This document shows, in pieces, positions 13,317-24,514 of a stretch of DNA of 64,000 nt; within the stretch, counting starts at the first letter, position 1, and each line of letters starts with the position of its first letter. Below the pieces are notes generated by a model. It did not search any database. It worked only from the letters and a program-made list of their open reading frames with translations, and had not been told where the DNA came from. Location of the stretch: NCBI GenBank assembly GCA_030248195.1, contig JASAND010025967.1:1-64000 (forward strand). Direction: 5' to 3'. The stretch comes from Trissonchulus latispiculum. Its lineage: Eukaryota; Nematoda; Enoplea; Enoplida; Ironidae. Both the position numbers and the translations under genes were made by a program.

Positions 13317-13577
13317 GTGAGATATTTGTACGTTTTAAATTATTATCAACATTAGTTTTGACAGAAGCAAACAGTTAACTATATTAAATATAAACTCACA
13401 CTGGAATTAATTAACCGTTTTTTTTCTGTAAAATAAGAAATAATTTGAGAAATTTTTTTTTCTCAGTTTTTCAACCACCAAAGCGGCCGAAAAATCGAAA
13501 AAATAACATTACTCAAAATTGGCTGAAACTGACCCAAAACATTGCCAATGGTACCTAGTTTATTTGGCCAATATATA

Positions 13578-13665
13578 TATAGGTTGCTGCTCTGCTCGGT
13601 TCATAGTGAAACTAATAAAAATACATATTTATATATTTGTATATGTATGTATATATATGTGTGTG

Positions 13666-13700
<35 letters not shown>

Positions 13701-13701
13701 T

Positions 13702-13732
<31 letters not shown>

Positions 13733-13748
13733 GTATATATATATATAT
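13578..13748 (-). repeat. Right arm of the inverted duplication, ending in (AT)n
   Basis: Reverse complement of 12063-12225, including a copy of the primase start-codon region, followed by CA and TA microsatellite that runs into the palindrome at 13747. Confidence 0.8.
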
Positions 13749-15143
13749 GAAGAGATTTCTGGGATGTTCGCAGATAGAGCGGACAATGTCAAAAAATCGA
13801 TCTGTGTCTTACTATGCCAGTGGATTAGGAATAGCAGGCATAGTAAAACCTGCAAATATCAGCTTGTTTTGATGAGCGGTTAATGACTAAAGTCCATTTC
13901 TGTGATTTTGCATGACAGCTAAATGGCCAGTTTTACTTCTTGGCTTTATTCCACTGTATTGAAAGATATATACATTGTAGAGTGCTACTTTTGGCCCTCA
14001 AATTGTTCATAGAGCTCTACTATGGCTATACAACAGGCTTTCCCCTTCAGCTGTCATGTAGTTTTTTTTAAGGTCACTGACCCTACCCGTCAAGAGTAGT
14101 TCGAAGTAACTTTATTCGAGCTAGAGAACTTATTACTAAGAGGCCGGACGCAATATTTTAATATATAATTTTTAGGATCATAACAAACGTGCTGGCCAAA
14201 AATGAGCCAAATTCCAGACCCAGTTTTGAGATATGACTCTTCAAAGTTCGAAAAATCGCCGATTTTGGGCCAAAACAGCGACTAAGTCAAGTTTGGGCCG
14301 CCATAAACGACTAATGGGAAAAGATAGTGAGCTAATACTGCTAGCACATAAACTAGGTACCATAGACAGTGTTTTAGATCAATTTCAGCCAAATCTGAGA
14401 AATTTAAATTTTTTGTCGATTTTTCCACACTCAAAATGCGACCGAACAATCGAAAAAAGTAAATTTTCTCAGATTTGGCTGAAATTGATCTAAAACACCG
14501 TCTATAGTACCTAGTTTATGTGCTAGCAATATTAGCTATCTTTCATTGCTCATTAGTCGTTTATGGCGGCCCAAACTTGACTTAATGGCTGTTTTGTCCC
14601 AAACATGGCGATTTTTCGAACATTGTAGAGCCATATCTCAAAACTCGGCCTGGGATTTGGCTCTTTTTTGGCCAGCAGCCTTGATATGATCCTAAACATG
14701 ATATATTAAAATATTGCGTCCCGCCTCGCAGTAATAAGATCTCTAGCTCGAATAAACTTGCTTCGCACTACTCTCGACGGGTGAGGTCAGTGACCTTAAA
14801 ACTACTGTTTTCGAAAACTATATATATGACAGCTGAAGGTGAACGCCTGTTGGATAGCCATAGTAGAGCTCTATGAACACTTTGAGGGCCAAACAATAGC
14901 ACCCTACCACGCCTATGCCTTTCAATACAGTGGAACAAAGCCAAGAAGTAAAATTGGTCATATAGCTGCCATGGCAACATCACAGAAATGGACTTTACTC
15001 ATTAACCGCTCATCAAGACAAGCTGATGTTTGTAGGATTAACTATGCCTACTAATCTTCATCAAATGCCAAAGAGTGAACCAAATCGATTTTTGAAGGTT
15101 GCTCGCTAACAACGCCTCCTTATCTGAACTAATCAGAAATCCA

Positions 15144-15146
<3 letters not shown>
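13747..15146. mobile_element. ~1.4 kb foldback palindrome flanked by (AT)n
   Basis: The left half (13747-~14435) and right half (~14450-15146) are imperfect reverse complements along their whole length. Matching blocks include GATGAGCGGTTAATGA near 13872 against TCATTAACCGCTCATC near 15000, AGAGCTCTACTATGGC against GCCATAGTAGAGCTCT, and TGGGCCGCCATAAACGAC against its complement near 14560. The centre is near 14440. Both ends run into TA repeats (13696-13748 and 15150-15187). There is no credible coding frame. It may be a foldback element or MITE that inserted in, or created, the TA tracts. Confidence 0.85.
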
Positions 15147-15189
<43 letters not shown>

Positions 15190-15193
<4 letters not shown>

Positions 15194-16300
15194 CCTCTGA
15201 ATAAACTATGCTTGAGGAAAAATGTTTCATTATATTAAACCGAAACAGGCAATAGACAGAAAATCAAACGAGGGCATTTTTCACTAGGTCAAGATCTAAA
15301 GCCTCGTTAATTGATATATCTTTGAAAATACGTAAATTTATTCATAAACATACCCCCCCAAGCGGAAATTTGGACTTCCTCCATATTGTGGTCTTTTTCG
15401 CAAAATTATACAATTTATAAAAAAATTTTTGAACAACTTCAAATTATTTTTCTGTCCAAAATGAATATTTTAAACACACAAACACCAATGCATCTTTTAC
15501 GTATCTATGGAAATCTAAAAGTAAAATACTCATTGGATTCCTTTCATACTTCTTTTGAACAGTCAAAGAGTAAACAATTATTATAAATCACGAATGGTGA
15601 CAACATTAAAAGTTTTGAGGTGTTGTTGTGTATTTAGTACTTGAAATAAATAAGAGTTATTTTAATCTATGTCTACAAACACCTTTGCCTTCCCAACATT
15701 TCACCCAGACGCCCCCTTTCCCTCTCCATAAACACCTTCAATCACCTACCATTCAACCAGAAAAAAACAACCTAATTGAACTCTAACCTCCCAGTGAAGA
15801 CTTATGTATATGCAGCGTCAATCCATGAGTTCCTCTAATTTGCTTTGTATATATTTTACCATTGGCCCTACTATTTGTTTTTCACCAACGAACCTAATGC
15901 CGTACTGGTCATCCTGCGGTTTTTCTAAACGAAAAAAAATTGTGGGGCTGGGGGGAATCCAAAGTTGCCTAAAGTCACTATAAATACAGTAAAAATAGCC
16001 AGTTTTCTATATTTAGTACTAAAACTATGATGAAACGTTCTCCAAAATAAGAGTTTGAGTACCAACATAGACCATAGTTGACACAAAACAATTCCAATCA
16101 ATGACAGAGAATTTTTCAAACTTTTAACAAAAAAATTTACAATACCTGGTCACCTTATGGTACGTTAGGGGCAGTAGCACAATACAAGGTGTTGGGAAAA
16201 AGTGTGAGGGATAATAAAGAACACTGAAAAAGGGGTAAAAAAAGTAGAGGGAGGCCCACAACCCCCCTCCTTAGTAAAAACAATCAGGTTATTATCGTAA
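15190..16300. other. Non-coding stretch, nothing recognised
   Basis: AT-rich sequence between the palindrome and the transposase. The short open frames have no recognisable motif, and no TIRs or tandem repeats stand out. Part of it may be the 5' leader or a first intron of the transposase, because the coding exon is preceded by a splice-acceptor-like tract. Confidence 0.5.
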
Positions 16301-16439
16301 AATGTCACAAAAACAAATTTGTCGTTATGTTTTCGGTTTCATTTATCATTCTCCTTTTTATAAGTATATCTCCCATACTTATATTTCAACAACGTATTAT
16401 TTCTTGTATACTCACATATTTTTTTTTAGTTACCTCTCA

Positions 16440-17626
16440 ATGTCAACAATCAATTGGTCAGAGCTTCGTAACTATTTTGACTCAACTCCACCTGGTCAAC
16501 TTACTGATGTTTACTTGGGGAATTATAAAGTTCCATTGTATTTATGGAATCCTGCCCACATTTACAACGCTCCTATACGTTGCCCTTCTGGTGGTTGTGA
16601 TCTACGGTCAGTCGGTTGGTTTCTGTCATCGGACAGAGGTCCAAGAATCATTTGGGACGTTAACAGTCCATGGGCTGTAGTTTCTATGCGCTACAGTTGT
16701 TCCTGTTTCTCACAGCGCAAGTATTTTTTGGCGACGAATCATGAGATTATGAAACAGTTGAATGAAATTCGTCTAATACCATTTATCCCTCTTAATCGAA
16801 TGGGATTTACTACCGCATTGGTAAATCATTTGCGATCTCAGTTCGGTCGTGCAAAGTCTTTCTCTGACATTTCAGCTTCACTCTTCGACACCTACTCATC
16901 TATTGGATACAGACATTTTGGTGGTCCTACAAGTCAGTCCATCAGAAATCTCCTCGTCTATGATTTTAACTGTGCATACGGTATGTGGAGATTAACTAAG
17001 ATCTGTACCACATGTCTTGCTTATGACTACAAGCCCTATTACATTTCTATTGACCACACGTTCAAACTGGCAAAATCGATTGGGTATTATGTCGGGCGCC
17101 GTTGGAATCAGATCTTTGTTGCTCTTCTTACTGTCATTGACTCTTTTGGCGAAATCTTGGGGCTGCAGTTCTGTAAATCAATGGAATTTGACTGCATTAA
17201 AGATACCATTGCCTCTGTTTGTAAACTCTTGCTTACTCTGAAGCGACTACCAGATTTTCTCATTGTTGATAATTGTTGCACGGTCCGAAACATTCTCCAG
17301 GAAATCTTCTTGGAAATCCTCGGATATGTGATAAGCATCAAATTAGATCTCTTCCATGCCATTCAAAGATTGTCGAAGGCCATGAAGAAGAGGCATAAGA
17401 AAAGAAAACTATTCATGCGTCACGTCAGACGAGTCTTCAGACAACCTGGTGATAATGGAAAACGACGGAGATTTACGACGCCACCAAAAGAAATAATGCT
17501 AGCTAGATTTGACGCATTCGTTAAACATTGGAACGACTACCGCTGGAAAGGAAAATCTGTCCTTCGTTGCAAAGCTAAGAAGATCTTTGAAAACATGAGA
17601 CGCCACATTGAAGACGGATGTCTTGA
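16440..17626 (+). CDS. DDE transposase, exon carrying Zn ribbon and two catalytic Asp
   Basis: I start at the ATG at 16440 because the upstream in-frame sequence is an AT-rich tract ending in a strong acceptor (poly-T then AG at 16428-16429). Residues 48-53 (CPSGGC) and 87-89 (CSC) form a zinc-ribbon-like pair. Residue 205 is the Asp of ISIDHTFK and residue 277 the Asp of LIVDNCC, followed by IKLDLFHAIQRL. This D...D...FHA(I/V)QR layout is that of RNase-H-fold (DDE/D) transposases in a family of large, mostly unnamed animal proteins. A basic stretch (KKRHKKRK) follows. The exon ends with two bases of a codon at 17626, before a consensus donor GTGAGTAC, which also hides an apparent stop (TGA at 17628). 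Joined to 21153-22674 it would give about 902 residues. It probably acts in the nucleus to cut and join its own element's ends. I cannot assign a named superfamily with confidence. Confidence 0.75.
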
Positions 17627-17989
17627 GTGAGTACTTTTACATATATAAATTAATAATTACGTAATCACATTTTTTTATTATAATCATTTATCCATTTTTA
17701 TCTATAAAAAGATTGTGCAAATAGCCAGATTTAGTCTGGACAGTGTCAACAAGTTTGGATGGGACGCGGTCAATAAAAAAATACTTTTGAAAAGGGAATA
17801 AACTGTCAGTTAAAAAATTTTCATAAAAACTAACGTATTTATACACAAAAATAAAAATAATGGAGACAATTTTGTCAATTTATTGAAACATGAAATAAAT
17901 TGTACATATTTCCATATTGTTTTTCATTTGATTCAAACTTTTCTAAATTTGTTTTTGTGGGTTATGAAAAGTTGACCATTTGTCAGTGG

Positions 17990-19080
17990 AGTATTTCTCC
18001 ATAGAATTGTGTATTGGAACAGGATAATATGTCTTGTGTAAGGTGAAGGAAAATAAAGCAGTTTGGAGAGGGGAGGGATTATTTGAGGTAAATGTAAGAG
18101 GTTTAAGGAGATTAGAATAAAGGAATTTGATAGAGGTAAATAAAAGATTATGAGAAGGCTTTTCTTTTTCTTCTTTAAGAGAAGAATCTTTTCTACGATT
18201 GATGCAAAAAAAATGTTAACATTCAAAAAATACAAAAAACGACAGGAAAGGAATTAAATAGCGGAACAAGTAAACCTACATATAACAATTAATTTGTTTA
18301 ATAGAAATTATGTTTCCTAAACTGTGTCACTCAACGTACCCACATGTAAAGAATATATTCTTTACTTTATTATATTTTTTATTTGTAATAATTGTTTATA
18401 AAAAAATTATATATTTAAAATTATAATAAATAAATAAAACTAGAGGGTGGGCATTTCGCTGTTTAGACAAACTATTTTAAAATATGTTTTTACATATCTA
18501 TATTGTTTATTTGTGTTTACTAAACTGACATAACCTTGTACTTGTTACCGTTTCATCATTCCAACTTAACTTTTATTGTAGTTTCTATAAATCTAATTTA
18601 TTATATATATCTATTATTATATTTTTTAGGTATTAAAATTATAAATATATATTTCATTTATAGAAAATTTTTACTAATAAAAAAAACAATAAATAAATGT
18701 TTTCCCGACTTTTTGTATATCTTGACGAAAACACTTTCAGAAAAATAATAACAATTAAACAAATTATTTGAAATATGTAACTCTACTTTTCTCGTAATTA
18801 AATTTTCACTGTTCTTTTTATTTATAATTGAAAATTTTTTTACATAAATTAAAATAAAAATTTATTTTTAAACTAAATAAGTAAAGTATTAAACAATTTA
18901 TTCCATACATCTATTATCTGGGCCCATCCCTTTGTACATTTTGTTGTATGTTTTTGAATGTTATCATTTTTTCTTTTCATTAATTTGTTTCACAAGTTAA
19001 ACTTGTTAATTTATTCTGAATGGGTCCTCCACATACTTTATATCTCCCCCTGAGAGATTCCTTTATTCAATGCTCCTTAA
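17990..19080 (+). repeat. Diverged direct duplication inside the intron, copy 1
   Basis: Blocks at 18021 (AATATGTCTTG), 18301-18345 (TATGTTTCCTAAACTGTGTCAC), 18455-18570 (TGTTTAGACAAA, ATAACCTTGT, TTGTTACCGTTTCATCA) and 18895-18975 (TATCTGGGCCCATCCCTTTGT) reappear in the same order in copy 2. Lengths differ by many small indels. Confidence 0.65.
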
Positions 19081-19544
19081 ACATCCTAATGATATAAACT
19101 GTCAAGGTTATGTCATTTTATTACACAAAATTTGAATATAGATATGTAATAAGATTGTTTTAAATGTGTTGGTTCCACCCAAACTACGCACATAGGACCT
19201 TTTTTCGATTTTATGCTCTATATTATAGTTAATTTTGCGTAAATAACCCCCCCCCTTTCACAATGTCAAAACATATTCATATTTGTATAAGTGCAAGTTT
19301 TAGTCTAGTTTTTATGGTTATTTTAATGTCGGTAATTTTTGTTTTGTTAATTAAAATAGTTTTATGATATGGGAAGTCAAGATTTTGCGTTTACTTTATA
19401 TCTCTTTATGTACTGTTTTTTTTTAATTCACAAACAAACAATAAAATATTTTAAATGGAATTTGTAAATGAATCTATGAAATAGAAATGATGTAACAAAG
19501 TTTATTGATATTATACTAATAAGAAACAAAAGCAATAAAAATCT

Positions 19545-20480
19545 ACATAAACAAATCAAAATTGAGAAATTGTACAGGTTACAATATGTCTTGAGTAATG
19601 TGAAAAGGGGGGGGGGTTATTTGATGAAAAAGTAAGTAGTATTGATTTATGAAAAAATTTTTGAATACTTTAATTAATTTGCTTAAATGTTAATTTTTAT
19701 TATAATATATACAAAAAAATTGTTGATTTACAAATACAAAATCAAATGAACAACGAAAATAAAAATGCATGAAAAATAATGTTACATAGTCCAATTAATT
19801 TGTATAATAGAAAGTATGTTTTCGACACTGTGTTACTCAACATATACTCACATGTAAGGAAAACATTAGAAAGAAGGGATCTCGATGTTTAGACAAATTT
19901 TTTTTTAAAATATCTTATTACATATTTATATTCTAATTTTGTGTACTGAAATGAGATAACCTTGTCATTGTTACCGTTTCATCAATCAAATTAAGCTTTT
20001 TTGATGGTTTTATAAAGTGTTTTTATTTTTAATATCTGTGTTTTTTGCTTATTATAATTTTAAATATATAATTTATTTATAAACAATTTTATCAAATAAA
20101 TATACATTAAAATGAACAATGTTTTAATTACATGTGTGTGTATGTTGATTGACACAGTTTCGAAAGCATACCTGCTATTAGGTAAATTAATTGTAATATG
20201 TAAGTATTTGTTTTTTATGTTGTAAATCATCAACTTTGTTGCATATTTTCGATTAAAAATTTACGTTTAAGCTAATTAAATAAAGTATAAGACACTTTAT
20301 TTCATAAATCAAGTATCTGGATTCTTCCCTTTGTTCTGCGTATTTTGTTATTTTTGATAATGTAAACCTTTTCTCTTTGTAAAAATCATAAAAAAATAAT
20401 CTCAAATTGGCCTCCCTTTAGTAGTTTATCATCCCCTATCAAATTATTCTTTAATTTTTGATCAATTAAATTTTTTCTTC
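19545..20480 (+). repeat. Diverged direct duplication inside the intron, copy 2
   Basis: It carries the counterparts of the copy 1 blocks at about 19585, 19800-19860, 19890-19990 and 20290-20370. The offset is about 1.4-1.55 kb. Neither copy has a coding frame or obvious TIRs. Confidence 0.65.
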
Positions 20481-20744
20481 AGCATGTTTTAAAATGCCTC
20501 TTCCTTCCCCAGCATCTTTATCTAAATATTTATAGTTTTTCATGGAGAATGTATACAAAAGTTCTGCATAACGTTACGTGTAAAATAAACGAACAGTCTT
20601 TTACTGTTTGTTTTTGTGTGAAAATTTTTTATGTTTTCTATGTTTTGCTGTGGATTGTTTTTGCTTTGTTATTTTGTTATTTTGTTGTTCTTTTGAGAAT
20701 TTATTTCTTATGTTAGCTGGTATGCATTTGTTATGTTGCTGATA

Positions 20745-20985
20745 TTGTGGGGGGGGATTCGCCATCTGCTAGGGAGTAACTAATGAGGGGGGGGGTGGAT
20801 TTTCGTAAAATGTGGGGCTACGCCAAGGTTAAAGTTTATGAAAAGCTAATTCTATCTATTTACCTGAGTCAGTTTGATTATGAAAACGCTAAATATGGTA
20901 TTATTTGAAGCTTAAAATGAACTTATCTGTTGATAAACAAACTAAAAATTGAGAAAATTTATGAAAATTTGTCCGGAAAAATTCT
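20745..20985 (+). repeat. U-repeat-like segment within the transposase intron
   Basis: G-tracts followed by GAAGCTTAAAATGAACTTAT...AACTAAAAATTGAGAAAATTTATGAAAATTTGTCC. This follows the order of the TAGCTTAAAATGAGCTTAT...GCTAAAAATTG...AAACTTTGTCC block of the U units. It is strongly diverged, but it links the flanking repeat complex to the inside of the transposase gene. Confidence 0.5.
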
Positions 20986-21152
20986 TTTGATGAGTTTATG
21001 TTGGAGGGTTATGGAAAAGTGAGTATTTGCAGTAATGATGCAGCGACAGTGGAGAGGACTTTTGAAAATTGTAACTATTATCTCTCGCTAATACAACGCC
21101 AAATTATATTTTTTGCTTTGTGCTTAATATTTGTTTTTTTTTTGTATTTTAG

Positions 21153-22674
21153 AGGCATTCCGCCGAGTGCAGGCACGAATAAGAACGAACGCTGTCATGG
21201 AAGATTCAATCGTACAACTCTTCGCTGTGGCTCTCAATTCAGTCCCGATACTGGAATTCCACTGACTGTTGTCGTTAGAGACAGATGGAATCTGAACGAA
21301 CATCAGTTCTGTGAAGGTACTGTTCCTCCTGCTTTGTTTCGAGAAAGCATTCAAGCTTTGCTAATTGGTTTGGATGCTCCGGATGACGAGCTCCCTGAAG
21401 TGAATGTGAAGCCTTCCAGAATTATTCGTAATCTTCTAGGTCTGGATGAAGCTGATGTGAATATGGAGGCTGGTATGGCTGCCATCGGTTCGTGTGAGAT
21501 ATTAGAGGAAGTTTTAACGTTTGAGGATGAATGCAGAAGTGATGCTGTGCGTAAAGCTGCTCATGATGCGTGGTACTCGTGCTTTCTTTTGCCACGTGAC
21601 GACAACTGTTGGATGGTACCATTTCAAGCGTTTTTTTCTTGGTTGGAAACTTATGATAACGCCGATATGTTGCTTGCAAAAGTCAATATCAACAGAAACA
21701 CTAATGGTTGGAAGAAGCAGCTGTGTTTGTATTTGTACAATCACATTTGGCTAAATCATAACTGGAATTTGTATGCCGGTTTTCAAATGGAGGAAGAAAT
21801 GGTTTTGGAATTGAACTGTGGGACGGTGCCTTCTTCGCGTCATACTATTGGCGTATTTCAAATCATTGCAGATGTATTTGGGGTGCCCGTCATTGGTATT
21901 TTGGACTCATCAGTGCACCCAAAAGTTCATTTTTTACCACTTGACTTTGAATATGTTGTTAATTGTCGTGGCTGTTTAATTGTTTTTTATCGTTTGGATA
22001 GTTGGCTTGGACATTGCCGCTGGATAGATGCTGGCGATCCTATTCTGTCGAGGAGTGAATGCATTGTGCCTGATGTTATTGGTCATCCCACTATACTTCA
22101 ATGCATCAAACCCTCTGTTCGTCTTCAGGGAAGAGTTTCATTGAAAGATATTGTGTGTCGTTGTCGTGTTGGGTCTCACAATTGTAACAGGAACAGTGTG
22201 GAATCCCAAGGTTATCGCTCTCGTTGTCCCTGTCAGGCTTTGAAAAAAAGCTGCGAATCCTGTTCATGTTCTGGTTGTACGAATATATATGGAAGGAAGA
22301 TTGTTTCTGGTAGTGAAAGGAAGAAGGCGTCAAAGCCGCCTGGTAAAAGATCTCGCGGTTTAACATTAGCAAAGACTCGGCTTGTTGATCGCGATCAATT
22401 TTTGTCCCCTTCAAAGTGGACATTTTTCGAACTAACTGCACTCTGGAATATTTTTAGACTGGAAGTTGCAACCTGTGATGAGGTTGATATTAATACTGTC
22501 ATTCGTAAATTTGAATTTGTTCGTTTGAAGTATGTCTGTTTAGGTATGAGTTATGAATGGCGTAGTGATGCTGAGGTTTGCAATTGTTTGTATAAATTTA
22601 TGAATATTTTTGCTAGTATTGGTTTGGCTGAATGTTCTAGTGGGCCTGTTCATTATTTGTATAATTCGCTTTAA
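21153..22674 (+). CDS. Transposase C-terminal exon: NER glutamate, OTU protease domain, CXC cluster
   Basis: This exon follows a strong acceptor (21151-21152) and completes the codon begun at 17626. It opens with GIPPSAGTNKNERCH, whose Glu (codon 21187, residue 408 of the joined protein) fits the third catalytic residue of the DDE triad. Around residues 540-690 is an OTU-like cysteine protease: DDNCW supplies the Cys (residue 548), and GHCRWIDA supplies a His at residue 683 with the usual spacing. Residues 731-775 form a Cys cluster ending SRCPCQ...SCESCSCSGCTN, a CXC zinc-binding pattern like the tesmin/CXC domains seen in some transposases. A basic linker and about 110 further residues follow, to the TAA at 22672. 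OTU domains cleave ubiquitin or similar modifiers; here that could protect the transposase from the host, which is inference. Candidate polyadenylation signals lie at about 23168 and 23273. Confidence 0.75.
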
Positions 22675-23891
22675 ATAGTTAATCTTTGTATGTGTTTCTT
22701 TGTTGCTGTATTTTGTTGTTGCAAAGAATTCTGATAATGTCAAATCCTTTATGGAAGTTTTTTTATTGAATTCTGAATTTCCAGGAATCAAACTGTAAAC
22801 TGAATGTAAGGCGCATTTAAAAAGAAATATATATTTTAAAGTCAATTATTGCTTAAAATAATGTATGTTAAAAAGTCTAAATCATATTTAAATTTTCATT
22901 ATCTGTATTAATTCTTTGTTTTCAACTGCGATTTTTTATGCAAGACACTGGTATTTGTATCTCGATTAGATCAGAACAGAAACATTTACTACTATAATTG
23001 AGTACTGTGGATTTATTATGTTGAGGTGTAATTAGACGTTGTGTTTTTTTTTCTAATTGTGTTTAGCTTAGTAACTCAATATATTTTCATACATGTATTG
23101 TTTGGTTAAGATTGAAAAATGGAAAATGCTTAATTTTGTGTGGAAAAAAAATGAAAAAGGCGTCATTATAATAAAGTCACATGTTCAGCTGAAGTGTGAT
23201 GAAGTTTTTTAGTCATATTTGATTGTAATTTTTCCTGTTTTTCATTTGTGTGTTATTTTATTTCTGTAGGAAAATAAAGTACAAGCATAGAAATTATTTT
23301 CTATTTTTGACGAATTCTCTCATATGTTTTCTGGATAATCGTTAAGTCCAATGACGGATAAGGCTTGAAAACTGTAACATCAAAGCAAGTTCGAGATCTC
23401 TACTTCATTTTTTATACTTTCAAAAATATTTCCTTTCAGCTAATTTAAACTAAAAAAAATTTTCAAAAAATAATTCCATTGGACTGACAGTCTTGACAAC
23501 AGCAACGTCTAAGGAATTCAGAAATGTTAAAATAGCGTAATAAACTATGTAGTCTCGTTCCCCGCAAGCGGCGGAGTAGCGAATGTCAAACACTGGCTGA
23601 ATTTATTTAAATAATGATTGCCCAATTAATGTCAATATTATTGACACAGTTGCGTTTAATAGTTCGGTCTCCATTAACTGTGAAACTATAAAAATATGCG
23701 CTCAACCGATTATTTGCAGATTTGACAAATATGATATCAAATCTCATGGTAGGATCAGAATAGAATTGCTTAGGTTTTCGACAGTTCTTCAGCTTTTTCT
23801 GTAAATTTATTAAATTTTATAAATTGTAAATACATATGTGACTATTTTTGCCAGTGGTACTGCAATAGTTAATTGTGACTGTGTGGTTTAG
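22675..23891. other. AT-rich spacer between the transposase and the channel exons
   Basis: It contains two AATAAA motifs (about 23168 and 23273) that could end the transposase transcript. The rest is either intergenic or an intron of the channel gene, whose upstream exons are not in view. No other feature is recognised. Confidence 0.5.
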
Positions 23892-24057
23892 GCCTATTTT
23901 CCTACCTATTTAACAATCATCATGTCCTGGGTATCCTTCTTTATGGACCCGAGAGCCCTTCCGGCTCGGACCACCGTCGGTGTTAGTTCACTTCTTGCCT
24001 TGACTTTCCAGTTTGGTAATATCTTCAAGAATCTTCCAAGAGTATCCTACATCAAAG
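23892..24057 (+). CDS. Cys-loop anion channel, M1-M2 exon
   Basis: This 166-nt exon lies between an acceptor (AG at 23890-23891) and a donor (GT at 24058). It reads [17 protein letters not shown] (end of M1), DPRALPAR, then the pore-lining M2 [13 protein letters not shown], and NLPRVSYIK. The Pro-Ala-Arg at the inner mouth of M2 is the signature of chloride-selective pentameric channels (glycine/GABA/glutamate-gated and invertebrate amine- or ACh-gated types). [17 protein letters not shown] fits best with the invertebrate ACC/MOD-1-like group, but the subtype is a guess. The exon ends in phase 1 and pairs correctly with the exon at 24723. Upstream ligand-binding exons are not found in the window. 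Confidence 0.9.
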
Positions 24058-24514
24058 GTATTTGGCAAAAGTGCCTTTTCTAGATAAAACTAATAGTATT
24101 TTGAGACTTATTATATGACAGGGAATGACCTGGTATAAACACAGCTGAACAGAAAACAATTGACTACTGGTTCAAATTTCTTCGATTTCCGCTGATGATA
24201 CAGTGCTTTCTGTGTTGGCTGGTGGAATAGTATGTCACTTCACTCCGCATAGCATCATTGAAATTAAACTTCAAAGCTGAGTCAAAAATGGGATTCTAAA
24301 TTCGTGTTCTGGAATACTAAAACCCTTTGTAGATAATCCCTCTCCGAAATCTAAAACACAAGTTTGAATTTCTTGAAATAAACTGTACTGGCCAATCCAT
24401 ATTTGGGTTTAGCGATCATGCAAGACACTGATATCTTAACTTAGATTGATCAAGTATGTCACATCTTAAAGACTAAAGAGGGTGGGGAAAATGTAAGGAA
24501 AGAAGGCAATGGGA

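Larger units (their letters stand above)
17627..21152 (+). other. Predicted 3.5 kb intron of the transposase
   Basis: It opens with GTGAGTAC and closes with a poly-T tract and TTTTAG. Phase 2 on the left fits exactly with the single base needed on the right. It is very AT-rich and contains a diverged direct duplication and a U-repeat-like segment, listed separately. A shorter alternative would use a small first exon (ATG at 20990, donor GTGAGT at 21019) joined in phase to 21153, so the downstream exon might also be expressed alone. RNA reads would decide. Confidence 0.6.

Noticed and set aside
13519..13883. Overlapping ~115-codon frames after the primase
   Set aside because: They are built on TA and CA microsatellites within the inverted duplication and the palindrome.
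20990..21152. Upstream in-frame extension of the OTU exon (from the ATG at 20998) with a hydrophobic stretch suggesting a membrane anchor
   Set aside because: This segment reads as intron, with a GTGAGT donor-like site and a poly-T/AG acceptor. The hydrophobic residues come from the pyrimidine tract.
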